DNA of 64,000 bases from Phascolomyces articulosus (GCA_025677815.1 JAIXMP010000022.1:124001-188000); one strand, 5' to 3'. Counted from the stretch's first letter, positions 14,130 through 25,042 are shown. Notes: generated from the sequence alone by a model not told the origin. Program-made: numbers and translations.

Positions 14130-14696
14130 CGACGACACAAGATTACGAAGTGATACAATCCAATTTTTTTTTGTTACCAACAATGCTAAAATATCCTGCA
14201 GTTAAGATATCCTTCTGTTAATGTTACGTAAAATAAAAATGTGTTTTCTGGATCTTATATGTTATGCACTATCGTTTTCTACACCTTTTTTATTATCTTT
14301 TCACTGATGCATTATATTGAAGCGTTCTGTTTGCGGTAAAGAACCTTCTGAATAGAGTAGATAAAGTAATAATGATACTAATAAAAATCGTATGAATCGA
14401 TCAATTATGGATCAAATGATAAAAATAAATAAAGATAGGATGTGTGGGAGTTCTTATTTTCAGGGATTATACATCTGAAACCACACGAGGAATAGTCTTA
14501 TTACAGTAAAAGAATAGTGAATATTATGTTATCTTACTTATTCAAAAGGCAAAAAGTTTAAAGTTAAGGATAAGTTTAAGATGTTTTATTGAGAAAATAA
14601 AGTAGAGAACTGAAAACTGGGTAGTAAAGAACTGAAGAACTAAAGAACTCGAAACTAATCTTCTATTTCTACTATTTGCTTTTGCAATAATTTGTA
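14130..14696. other. AT-rich sequence without a gene
   Basis: No gene or element is visible. It contains short A-rich near-repeats ('AAAGAACTGAAGAACTAAAGAACT' type, around 14625-14650) and an isolated ATATCCTT at 14207 that I do not take as a splice site because nothing coding is next to it. Confidence 0.4.
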
Positions 14697-14779
14697 AAAG
14701 CAAATACAAATGTTATCAAAAGCAATTGCAAATGTTATGGATCAAAAGCAATTACAAATGTTACAAAAGCAAATGTAAC
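14697..14779 (+). repeat. Four tandem ~21-bp AAAAGCAA repeats
   Basis: Units start near 14697, 14718, 14744 and 14765 and follow AAAAGCAAWTRCAAATGTTA, with the second unit 5 bp longer and the last truncated. Just upstream, 'TTTGCTTTTGC' at about 14676-14686 is the inverse of the unit start, so the array could fold back. Confidence 0.8.
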
Positions 14780-16555
14780 ATGTGAATAAGTTTCATCCAA
14801 TAAGAATGTTTTATGTTACTTTATAATATAATATACTTTAACAATATTAATATTGATACTACTAATGAAATAATAATAATAAAAATAAGAAAAAGAAAAT
14901 ATTAAATATGAAACAGACTAAGGAGCGCTACAATATATAAAACTTCTCTATCGTGATACATATACCAGATCGATGCACATATATAATGAACAGTATAAGA
15001 ATCAAATGCATCGCATATTATCATTATTATTTGCTACAAAAATTTGGAGTGACTTGGTACCGAAGGATATCATCAAAAGGATAGCAATCATTCGTAAAAC
15101 ACAAGAAATCAAGTACTTTTTTTGTAATCTATTGAAAACAACAACAGTGCACTACTAATGTTCAATCCAGTGTTATATCGACTTTTAAGCTACAAGAGAG
15201 TCGATCAGATGACAATGAATCGAAAGAAAATCAGGATGTCTTAATTGGAACTATAAACAAATATGTCAAACCTGCCAAGCGACCCAAAATTCAATGCATA
15301 GATGATAATCACTCAGAAAAAAATTCAAAAGCGCAAAATTCAACCAAAAAAACCAGGACAAATCCAAAGGAATGGGTCAGAAGGTGTCCCGATACCATAT
15401 GATATTATAGAACTCGAAAATCATCATATATGCACAAGAAGATTAACTTGTATAAATGTTATATTATCTGAAAAGGGGAAAACTGTAATGATTTATATTG
15501 TACGAAAAATGTGTAATTATTTCTATATTAGTTTGGTATTACTATTGCCTGATTTAAAAACTATAATAGACTGACACTTCCCCTCTATTATTGATATTAT
15601 GATAACATTATTATAACTGCTATATTTACATTAGTTATTACGGCTTTAAAATGCTACATTTGAAAGAAATCTTTTATTTTTTCCTAATTTTGGTAAATTT
15701 CATACACTTGATCTATATGCATAGATGATGTTTTTTCCAGAATTTCTTTTTTTTAGCAAGTAGAAAATACATTTATATTACTTGTAGTTACTGCCATATA
15801 TGTAAGCAAGATGCTCGCAGTATCTCAGCTCTGTAACATTCATGATAGAGACATTATACTCTTTTAATGGTTAAAATTCTATTGTAATAAACTGTGTCTC
15901 TTTCCTCATTGTTTGATTCATTGAATATTTTACTGGGCAAACAAATGAATAGCCCATCACTCGAAATGTCATGCTTTTTTTAGAGGAACGACAGGAAGAA
16001 CTAGGAGCTAGCAAAACAAATGGAGGAGTGGCTACTATTGGATGCTATAATTATAAATATCATAATAATTCGGACATGATCACTACAAAGTATAAAGGAT
16101 ATGGAAAAGAAAGCAAAGGAAATTGCGCAGGGATCAATAAACGGTATACTGGGTGCATACTATATATAAAGAGGAACGTAAATGGAATATTGAGCAGCTC
16201 CAACAATCTGGAAAACAGTAAGACGATAACGCACACATCGATTTTAAAAAAAAAGTGATAATTTTGGTTCATTCGAGAGCGCGTGTATCATATTCTTTTT
16301 ATCCAAAAGCCAAAGTTATATTAAAACTAGTCATTGGAATATTGCTTATTATTATTAAGCAAAATAATTATTTCAACATAATGACTATAATATAATTGTG
16401 ATACAAGTGGGTATCTGACAAGATAAAAAAAAACGTTTTGTGAAGTTATAGAAATAGAGTTGAGAGAACAGAGGATAACTATCTTATGGGTGATGGGGAA
16501 CATTATGGTTGCTAAAGGAAAATGTATCATTAGGCTTTTTTTTAATTAAAAGGAA
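14780..16555. other. AT-rich region with short coding-like fragments
   Basis: No intact gene. A frame at about 15190-15400 (plus) encodes a hydrophilic Lys/Asn/Ser-rich stretch ending '...NPKEWVRRCPDTI' then stop. An ATG-initiated frame of 95 codons lies at 15971-16258. Neither resembles a family I know. Given the LINE, inverted-repeat and nuclease remnants just downstream, these are probably pieces of old mobile elements, but that is inference. Confidence 0.35.
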
Positions 16556-16559
16556 ATTA

Positions 16560-17105
16560 TTATGTAGCTGCTGGTAATATGGAATGTATAACAAGCGGCT
16601 CGATCCACTTGAGGAATCCTCGTCCAAATTGTTCTACTGGTGGCGATAGGGCGAGGTATTGTTCTGGTCGGCATGTACAGTGCATTTGCGATATTATATA
16701 ACAAACCTTAGGCCATACTATATTGAGATAAATACGTTTGGCAGATGACGTCGGGGATAATTTTGGTAACCAGTTAAGCACAAACGAAATTGGGTCCTTA
16801 ATATTGGTGGAGAAAGAGAGAAAGGAATGGACATCAAGACATTTAATTAAATGATTTTTTGTTAAACGGGTCGGTTGATGATCGTTAGGGCATGCTTGTT
16901 GCTCATAATTATTGATCCATCCTAGTCGATAATGAATGCATAGCCTAGAACACGTTCTTGTGGTGACATTAGTAGCCACAGAATCGGATCAATACCTAGT
17001 GTTCTTCGACAGGCATTGATAAGTACAGTGTTTTTTCGTGTACATCGTTTTTCATGAGTTGCTCTTCGATGTTGTTTAACTACCGCTTTAATATTTTAAG
17101 CTGTT
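16560..17105 (-). mobile_element. LINE (non-LTR retrotransposon) 3' end fragment, broken
   Basis: Minus-strand translation from about 17105 downwards gives, in one frame, 'EKRCTRKNTVLINACRRTLG' directly followed by 'IDPILWLLMSPQERVLGY'. After a frame change near 16930 it continues 'LTKNHLIKCLDVHSFL', 'DPISFVLNWLPKL' and 'WPKVCYIISQMHCTC' up to a stop at 16560. The pattern is the tail of the reverse-transcriptase polyprotein of LINE families common in Mucorales: 'DPILWLPMS', Cys-rich segment, 'LTRxHxxxCLxxH', 'DPISxxLNxLP', 'WPxLCxILxExD'. That comparison is from memory of the family. The reverse-transcriptase core itself is missing, so this is a 5'-truncated, frameshifted copy. Confidence 0.6.
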
Positions 17106-17225
17106 GGATTGTAGTTGTCTTCTGTAATTTTTTTTTCCAAATCTCATATTTTGAAGTAGTGTGTTCCAGGCCATTGTTCCTTTATTAAGTTTGATATATA
17201 GTAATAATGTTGGCGGGTTGTTCTG

Positions 17226-17892
17226 CAGTCGACCCCCACATTATGCAACTCTAGGCCTTTTGCAAAGCATTTCGAAGAAATCCCATTAAAAAATTATTAT
17301 TTTCGCAAATTTGCAATATGCAACGGGATTTATATTATTTGCTTTTTATTGAGGTAGTTTTATATTCAATTTTTGCAATAGATATATATATTAACCTATT
17401 TGCATCTTATTGGGGTATGATATTTGATTCATTACAATAATAATCATATTATTGCCTATCCTCATTTGTTATTCAATCAAAAGAATAGTTAATGAAGCGA
17501 GAAAAAAACTTGACATATTGGGAATAGGAGGGTGTGAATACTTTTTTTTTTGTTAAAACAAAAACCCCCAATTAAACCTTTCAGACCTTTCACACTTCCA
17601 CTGGTTTGTTCATCATAAAGCACAGCTTCTTGTTCAGCTGTTTATTTATTAAAAAATAAGGGGGAAAAACGAGGGAATAGCTTTATTGCTTTACCAACCT
17701 TCTACATATTATATATTACACATTGTTGATATAATGACAATGGGGATCATCGTTTTTACCATACTTTCACGGTCATTATAGTACATAAAATGTTTATTTA
17801 GCCTAAACGGTGGCTTCCCCAGTTAACGTAAATTTTTACTTTTTGCAACAATTCTCGGAATTATGTCGGTTGCAAATCGTGGGGTTCGACTG
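17226..17892. mobile_element. 667-bp terminal-inverted-repeat element (pogo-like MITE candidate)
   Basis: The left end (17226-17249) begins CAGTCGACCCCCAC. The right end (17869-17892), read on the other strand, begins CAGTCGAACCCCAC. The two 24-bp ends match at 20 positions. TA follows the right end; TG precedes the left, so a TA target duplication is at best half preserved. The interior has no long open frame and is AT-rich with repeated TTTGCAA motifs. CAGTCGAMC termini with TA insertion are typical of pogo/Tigger-type elements, so a non-autonomous derivative is my best guess; this class assignment is inference. Confidence 0.6.
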
Positions 17893-17904
17893 TACTGAAT
17901 TGCT

Positions 17905-18015
17905 AGGGGGCACGCCCCCATAGTCCATGTTGCTAGAGCGTTTGCTCCGGATTCAAGAGCTCCGTGGTTCGAAACTGCAAGAGTTTTGATGCAGTCTCTA
18001 TTTATTGTTTATACA
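17905..18015 (+). repeat. tRNA-like sequence, probable SINE head or tRNA pseudogene
   Basis: TAGTCCATGTTGCTAGAGCG (about 17921-17940) resembles a tRNA D-arm/A-box (TAGCTCAGTTGG.TAGAGCG). GGTTCGAAAC (about 17974-17983) resembles a B-box/T-loop (GGTTCGAATC), at about the right distance. The segment between them, TTTGCTCCGGATTCAAGAGC, is anticodon-arm-like with a CCG triplet, but the stem is imperfect, and no acceptor stem pairs. A perfect GGGGG-CACG-CCCCC hairpin (about 17909-17922) sits just in front. I read this as a tRNA-derived retroposon head, not a functional tRNA. Confidence 0.45.
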
Positions 18016-18171
18016 AGGTTATGCATTACTAGTTATTCCCGTGGCTGCTCCCCTCGCCTGTTGGTACCTCAATCAAATCCACCTCTGATTTACAATGTTC
18101 TATCCCTGTTAAAATAGTTTATATTGAAAATGCTTTCTCTTGTGTGCTCCCCTTACTTTGTAACTATTTGA

Positions 18172-18389
18172 TCAGACGAGAGCAATAAGCTGAAATCAGC
18201 GTGTGTTCATTTAATTTCGTCATTAAAAATAAAATATAATTTCAACGTACTGAATTGCTATACCCACACCTTTTCCCTGTTGCCCTGCAGGTTTTTCAGA
18301 ACTGAGCCTTGTGAGCTGACGAGAGCGTGAAGTTGAAATCAGCATGTGCTCAATTAAATAAAATATATAATTTCAACGTACTAAATTGC
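18172..18389 (+). repeat. Two diverged ~80-bp direct repeats upstream of the nuclease remnant
   Basis: 18172-18259 and 18313-18389 share GACGAGAGC, TGAAATCAGC, TGTGYTC and a conserved end 'ATAATTTCAACGTACT', then 'AATTGC'. The last ~14 bases (GTACTGAATTGCT) occur a third time at about 17893-17906, directly at the right edge of the inverted-repeat element. The second copy ends 17 bp before the ATG of the Fanzor-like pseudogene, so it may mark that element's left boundary or promoter. Confidence 0.65.
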
Positions 18390-18406
18390 AAAAGCTGAAA
18401 AAGTCT

Positions 18407-19760
18407 ATGAATGAATCAATACAACTACTCACCTCCTCTTCTAATGAAGAGGTACAGCATAACTACAAAACTTTCGGCCACAAGAAAAGGAATCAACCTG
18501 ATATTGTGACTTCAATCCAAGAGCGAATGGATTGCTATAAAGAATTGGACAACGCGGAATTGTCTGAAAATGGATCCAGTCAAGCACCCATCTCTTCTCC
18601 CGATGAAGAAGTAAAACATGCCTATGAAAAATTGTGTGAGTCTCGTATCAAAGCGAACCAATATTGGGAAAAATGGAACAGAGTTCAAGGGAACCTCAAA
18701 TCATCGTGTGCACGAATTTATTTATTAAACAAGCTGGACAACAAACAGCCCTTACCGAAGAGAAAAGTGATAAAGTATTATATTTTATTATATTGTGCTT
18801 ATAATATTTATGACATAATTTCTCAGCATTGACCGCAATTCGCTATTTATAGGTGGATCTTAGAGGTTTCGATATGAATGTCAAGAAAGTTTTTGTATTT
18901 GGTTGGATCCAAGCATAGTTGTTACAAGTATTTCTGTTGGAAGTTCAGGTTCCTCTGTATTAGCTTCGATAAATCAGTACACCGTTTTATATGAGTTGGA
19001 TGCACAAGCAAGAAGATGATGATATGGCCATTCAAATGGACACCAAAGAAACAAGTTTTGAACCAATCCAACATCCAATCAAAAATACGACCAGAAACAA
19101 CCAGATTACAAAAGAGCGAATGAATAATGATGCGAAACTCGGGGAAGTTAGAGTTGCCAAGATCATCGACGAGTGGCTGCCAGAATTCGAAGGACCGTCA
19201 CTAATAATAATACTTCAATTGCAAAGGTTGTGTACAGTTTCGGAAACTGGGTTCCTTGTAAGTTGTTTTGAATTTCTTATTCGTGAAGAACAAATTGGGA
19301 TATTTATATCATATATATATTAATTTGTATCTTTATATTTATAGATAATTCCCCAATTCCTGGACACAGTAGATATGGTTCAAAAAAACTAAAGAAAGCG
19401 ATAGACGCAGTAGAGAATGACCACCTTGAAGAATGTGACGAATACGTCACATCGCCAGTTTACCCGTATTATTATAAACGTGTTGCTTCTCATATTTATA
19501 AATGGAGCGGTCGAGTAGTCAAAGTAAATGACGCCAAAATCTGTCAGAATTCCAAGTGCCTTTCAAGACCTTTCCATATGAATACCATGAATTGCTACTC
19601 TCTTGATGCTTAAAACATTATGATCCGATGCATTTCCGCTATGATAACCAATGATTCACAACCTCTCCCACCGTATCGACGCCATACAACACCAACTAAA
19701 CAAAGCAAGGACTACCTTGTCAACAATTATCATATCTCAACATCAACTCCAATCAAGATA
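18407..19760 (+). pseudogene. TnpB/Fanzor-like RuvC nuclease remnant (broken)
   Basis: Fanzors are eukaryotic relatives of the RNA-guided transposon nuclease TnpB. Exon 1 (18407..18766) gives 120 residues of a charged helical N-terminal part. After an intron, from 18853, comes 'VDLRGFDMNVKKVFVFG'. A frame slip near 18902 then gives 'LDPSIVVTSISVGSSGSSVL', like the RuvC-I Asp motif. After another slip near 19016 comes 'DMAIQMDTKETSF'. A third slip near 19200 gives 'TSIAKVVYSFGNWVP'. After a second intron (19258..19344) come 'SPIPGHSRYGSKKLKKAI', 'CDEYVTS' (RuvC-II-like Glu), a zinc-ribbon region in which the first CPxC appears as YPYY while 'CQNSKC' remains, and 'FHMNTMNCYSLDA' where NRDxNAxxN would be expected. 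The final slip near 19613 leads to 'LKHYDPMHFRYDN'. It is dead as it stands. The family call rests on motif order, not a database search. Confidence 0.6.
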
Positions 19761-19764
19761 CAAT

Positions 19765-20000
19765 ATTCTCTCCTTTTTTTGGACGTATTATATAAACTTC
19801 CATACTAACAAACATTATTTCTGTTCAGGATTACTGATATGACACTCAGACGATGCGAATGTACTAGTGTATAGGGGAAGCCGTGCGGACTTGTTTTAAT
19901 GCAGAGGCTTTTGCTTACAGAACACTCTTGTTCCACATAAACCGTTTTATTTTTTTTTCTTCCTTTTAACTTTTTTTTTGTCTGTGGGGTGAAATATTTA
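19765..20000. other. Spacer before PAN2
   Basis: Short region holding the PAN2 promoter, with T-rich tracts at 19948-19980. If the Fanzor-like element once had a guide RNA encoded past its 3' end, as in TnpB/Fanzor loci, this is where traces would lie. I see no obvious structure. Confidence 0.4.
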
Positions 20001-23000
20001 ATGGAGAGTAGTTGGACTCAAGTGCAGAGTATATGCGATCAAAGCATTGACAAGGTTTCTCCTGTCTCAGCATTAACATGGGATCCTTATTTTGAACTAT
20101 TATGGGTTGGCAACGATGCTGTAAGTTTTCTTTCTTCTCTTTCGATAGAACCGTTTTGTTCTCTTTTTTTTCGAATTGTATTATCATTCACATTTAATAT
20201 ATCTTTCGATACCATGGTTTCTTATCGATTCAATCATGTTTTTTTTTGGTCGGTGGTGATGGTGTGGTAAATAAATATATATGTTTGGGGATATAAACCA
20301 ATAGGGTCGTGTGTCCTCTTATTATGGTGACGGACTACAACGTTATACTTCATTTAAAGCGCATAAGAATGAACAAGTCCGGCAAATTCGTTTGACTGAT
20401 CGAGGTGTGATTACATTAAGTTCGACTAGTATTCAAATGCGAGACAGACGTGGCCTTGTACGATGCAATGTGAGGTATTATTATTGTAATTACAACAATA
20501 GAAAAATATAAAGCTATTCATTTTTTTTATCATTGAGAAATAAAAGACCTGTAATGCTAAAATGAATGAGTGGTTTCTCTTTATAAAAAAATTCAGCGAT
20601 GAAAATACGAAAGATTTACATACCATGGTATTTGATACACCCACCAATACCAACGAACTTATGGTGGCGGGACAACAAGAAGATATGATTGTAGTGAATT
20701 TGGCTCGAGGAGCAGTGACAAAAACTATCCCTGGTGTATCCAATATTGTCGTTTTGCGGAATACAGCTCGTGCTGTATGTTGTGGATCATTATTAGGCGA
20801 AGTAACAATGCGTGATCCAAGAACCATGCAAGTGGAACAACGATTACAAGCGCATACGGCCACTTTATCCGATCTTGATGTATCTGGAAATTTGTTAGTA
20901 ACATGTGGATTTTCACAAAGGTAGCAATATAGGAATTTACTTTTTCGAAAATTCTAAGGAAAGGAGAAAAGGAAGGGGGTGGGAGTTTTTCTGTTGATCT
21001 GACTATGATCTGGGGTCTACTTTCCATTAATATTGTTTTTAGACAAAATTCATTATTGATTGATCCTTTGGTGAAAGTATATGATGTACGAATGTTGATG
21101 CGATCTCTAGCACCTATTCCATTCCCAAGTGGCCCAATGTTTGTTAAAATGCATCCAACATTAAGCACAACGTGTCTAGTTGCTTCACAAAGTGGACAAT
21201 TTCAGATGTGTGATGTATCAAGTCTGACCATGGGTTCATATGCACCTCCAGCGCAATTTTTCCAAATCCAAAGTTCGAGTTACATTACAGCAATGGATAT
21301 ATCAAGTTCAGCACATACATTGGCATTTGGTGATGCTGCTAGTTTTGTATATCAATTTACAGATAGAGACGTTTTTGATGTGAATCCCTATTCGATGGGA
21401 TTATCAACACCCGATGTGGTGGAATTACCAGAGGTACAAATGGCAGAAGATAGGTGAGTCAAGAAGATATAGTTTTATCCATAGATTCCTCTCCCATTGA
21501 TGTGACATCAAATTTTTTATACTATCACGGACTAATATATAAATATATAATAATAGTCCATTATCATCTGTCGGTCTTCCATATTATACAGAACCTTTAC
21601 TATCGAATTGGCCATTATACCCTTCGGTCTTTGATGCATCATGCCCTCCACCTCATATTGATGACGAACTGCTCAAGAATATGAAGACAGTAGATTTTGT
21701 TGGTTATGCACCTAACCCAGGTATCCGACGTAATCAAGCACCTCGTAAAAAGAAACCATTGCAAAATAAACGCAATGGTCCAAAATTCCGTTCGGAACAA
21801 GAACGGGAAATGCTTTTGTCTAACAAAATATTGGATGAACAAGACGCACAGGTAATAAAGAGGGGGGAATAGACTGATTCACTCAAGTCGTTTATTAATA
21901 AATATCTTTCCCTGACAACCTAGCAACGTGCGGAACATCGACCTTCTGTAACCGAACTTGGTGCAGCAGATCCTATGGCATTGATCATGCCAAGTTACTA
22001 TCGACGTGTGGAAATTCAATACAGTAAATTTGGTGTTGAAGATTTCGATTTTGAATATTATAACCGAACACGATACGGTGGATTGGAAACACATATTCGC
22101 AACTCATTTTGTAATTCATTATTACAATTACTTTATTTCACGGTTCCATTACGCAACGTAGCGACTTCTCATATCCGATCTCTTTGTTCACATCCAAAAT
22201 GTTTCTTGTGTGAACTCGGATTCTTGTTTCGTATGCTCGAAGCTTCTCATGGTCAAAATTGTCAAGCAACCAATTTTTGTCGTACCTTGACCATGAGTCC
22301 TAAAGCTGTCGCTCTCAGTCTGTTTGAACCAGATATTCCAGATGCAAGCTTTTCTTATTCTGGATTAATACAAAGTTTGGCGCGATTTTTGTTGGAAGAA
22401 TTACATGGAGAAGCGTTTCTTCAAGATGATACAAATCCTGTCATTTCGAAATTATTGGATTCTCCTGGTATTTCTACTATTCAACAACTCTTTGGTGTAC
22501 AAACATTGTATACCATTGAATGTGCATCATGTGAACAAGTAGTGAAACGAACAACGTTTCCTTTTGTCATTGACATGATATACCCAAGATCGGTGGGTTT
22601 ATTTTTTATTTTTATTTCTTTGGAGGAGAAGGTGAAGGGATGATTAAAAAAATAAAATTAACAACTTTATTTGATAGGAACAGAAAACGCGCAAACGATC
22701 ATTTACACATCTTTTGAAAGGAAGCTTATGCCGTGAGAGTAAAACAAAAGCGTGGTGTCCAACATGTCGTCGATATAGACCTCTTACAACCAAACGAACC
22801 GTTCTTGCATTGCCCAATACATTATTTATTAATGCAGGAACAGCATATCCTGAAGATGAAGCATTATGGCGACAAAACGGTCCTGGAAGTCCACGAAGCA
22901 ACAAACAAAATAATAACAACAACAGTAATAACAGTAATAATAATAACAGCGGCAGTAATAGTAATAATGACACTGGTGATCCACCAAAATCCAACCCTTG

Positions 23001-24582
23001 GGTACCAGAAAGGTTTGTTGTTTAAAAATCTATTCCATATAAAAAGAAACTAGAAAGTAATTCTAATCTATCAATCTTTATCAATATATAGATTTGGTGT
23101 ACATATCAATGGTTCAGACGTTGTTATCAAACCGTTGTTACCTGGTAGTGATATACCTGAAGAATTCTCAAAATCATCTAAGACCTGTGCTATTTATGAA
23201 TTAGCGGTAATTTGCATATTTGAAGTTAGTATTCTTTTTTTTTTAGTTTTTTAAAACTGATTTTACGGTATATCTTTTGAAAATAAAATAGGCATCCGTC
23301 ATTGAAGTAAAAGCAGAGGATGAGGATCCACATTTAGTAGCTCAAGTCAAGATCCCACAAAATGAATTGGACCCTTCATCCACGTCGCCATGGTATCTCT
23401 TCAATGACTTCTTAGTACGAAGTATTCGTGAAGAAGAAGTATTGTCATTCAAAGGCAAATGGAAGGTAAACCCTAAAAAAAATATAAATGTATATTATGA
23501 ATTAGGACAACTATATTCAGCTTGTGCTATGGATATGTATATAATAGACACCCTCCATGCTACAATATAAAAGAGTGGATTCAGATGAACAGTTGGATCT
23601 AAGTGGATTACCCACTCAAGTGGATTGTTCTATACTTTTCAAAGATACAACTGTTGCCAGTCGACCTGCTGTTGATCCAAAATATGAAATATTGACACTC
23701 GATGAAATGCCGAAAAAAGGAACTTTGGTTGCCCTGGATACCGAATTTGTAGCATTGAAACGCGAAGTGACAGAAATTCGAAGTGATGGTACAAAGTCAT
23801 TGATTCGACCTAGTACTCTTTTAATGGCTCGTCTTAGTGTGATTCGTGGTGAAGGACCCAGAGAAGGCGTTCCGTTTATTGATGATTATATTGAAATTAC
23901 GGAAGACGTGGAAGACTATTTGACCGAATTTAGTGGCATTACAGCCATGGATGTGAATCCAAAGACGACGACACATACACTTGTCGATCATAAAATGGCA
24001 TATGCAAAACTTCGACTTTTGGTTGATCTTGGATGTGTTTTTATTGGCCATGGTCTTGTTAAAGATTTCAGAACGATCAGTAAGTCGACATTGGATTTTT
24101 TTTTCATTAAAAGTATAAATATAATCGAACCAAATGAAGGAACATCCTTCTTACACACTGTAAAAAACTCTTTCCCCTTCCAATCTTTTATAGATTTATT
24201 GGTACCACCGGAACAAATCATTGATACAGTAGATATATATCATATTCGAGATCGACAACGAAAAATATCATTACGATTTTTGGCATGGCATTTGCTTGGA
24301 CGAGATATTCAGTCAGAAGGTCATGATAGTATTGAGGATGCTGAAAATGTAAGTAATATATGAGGTGTAGATTGATTGGGAAGGATATATGTATAACAAA
24401 CTAATAAATTAATATAATAGGCATTGGTACTATACAAAAAATATTTGGAATATAAGAAGAGTGGTGAATTTGGGAAGGTGCTGGAAGGTGTTTATGTTGC
24501 TGGTATGAGATCCAATTGGTTAAAGAAACCACCACGCGAGAATTTGCCAAGATTACCCTTTCTCAGTTCACCTCGAGTCTAG
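20001..24582 (+). CDS. PAN2: PAN2, catalytic subunit of the PAN2-PAN3 poly(A) nuclease
   Basis: Starts mRNA deadenylation with PAN3 and poly(A)-binding protein in the cytoplasm. Twelve exons: 20001..20120, 20305..20474, 20597..20920, 21043..21453, 21557..21851, 21924..22592, 22678..23012, 23092..23206, 23292..23465, 23548..24079, 24194..24348, 24421..24582; 1153 residues. Order: WD40-like region (1-~340), linker with 'DFVGYAPNPG' (PAN3-contact region by homology), inactive ubiquitin-hydrolase-like domain from 'TRYGGLETHIRNSFCNSLLQ', then the DEDD exonuclease. Exonuclease residues seen: 'ALDTEFVAL' (~residue 935), 'GHGLVKDFRTI' (~1043) and 'GHDSIEDAENA'. An Asn-rich insert interrupts the hydrolase-like domain near 22910-22975, where the antisense frame reads as poly-Leu. 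Start: first ATG, matching the conserved N-terminus. Convergent with MZT1, 82 bp between stops. Confidence 0.95.
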
Positions 24583-24664
24583 CATCATCCAGCTCTTTTT
24601 TTTTTCTTTACATGTACATTTTCTTTATTATTCCAACATCACTACATATATATAGTATATTCCA

Positions 24665-25042
24665 TCATAATGTCTTGGCCTCCTTTTGTTTTCGTAATTC
24701 TTTAATAACCTCCTAAACCACCATACATACATACACACATGCACAGATAAACATTAATAAAAGAAATAAAAACAAAAGAAAAACATATTAGAAACATAAA
24801 AAATGAATAGTTGTGCTTACTGCTAATGCTTCTGGATTAACACCACGTTCACACATGGACACGCATAATGCCAAAGCATCGCGATCTAAACCTGTATCTA
24901 ACATGGTTGCCATGTCTAATAAGACTATTGAACATCATAATTAATATGGTTTTTTCCCCAAATGCCAAAAAATAAATAAAAAGAAGGAAGACTACTTGCT
25001 ATCAAGAGTTTCTTTTACATTGGTTGATCGAGAACTGTCCAT
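24665..25042 (-). CDS. MZT1: MZT1/MOZART1, gamma-tubulin complex small subunit, with a GC-AG intron
   Basis: MZT1 binds gamma-tubulin complex proteins and helps target and activate microtubule nucleation at spindle pole bodies. Three exons on the minus strand, 25000..25042, 24821..24924 and 24665..24712, giving 64 residues, the usual size. The conserved core is complete: 'KETLDILLDMATMLDTGLDR', 'ALALCVSMCERGVNPEALA' and 'EVIKELRKQKEAK'. The first intron (24925..24999) must start GCAAGT for the frame and the conserved 'ETLDILLDMA' to hold, so it is a GC-AG intron. The second intron is ordinary GTAAGC..TTTAG. The exons are too short for ORF-length searches, so the gene is easily missed. Each junction keeps the frame and the match spans the whole protein. 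Confidence 0.92.

Noticed and set aside
14207..14214. ATATCCTT resembling a U12 donor
   Set aside because: It lies in gene-free sequence with no flanking exon or branch site. GTATCCTT at 55622-55629 is likewise rejected because it is inside the uninterrupted RPA49 coding frame.
14040..14780. Short repeats considered as a CRISPR array
   Set aside because: Units are too few, spacers irregular or absent, and this is eukaryotic nuclear DNA; simple tandem repeats explain them.
22644..22994. Minus-strand frame with a poly-Leu stretch
   Set aside because: Antisense of the Asn-repeat (AAT/AAC) insert of PAN2, not a membrane protein.
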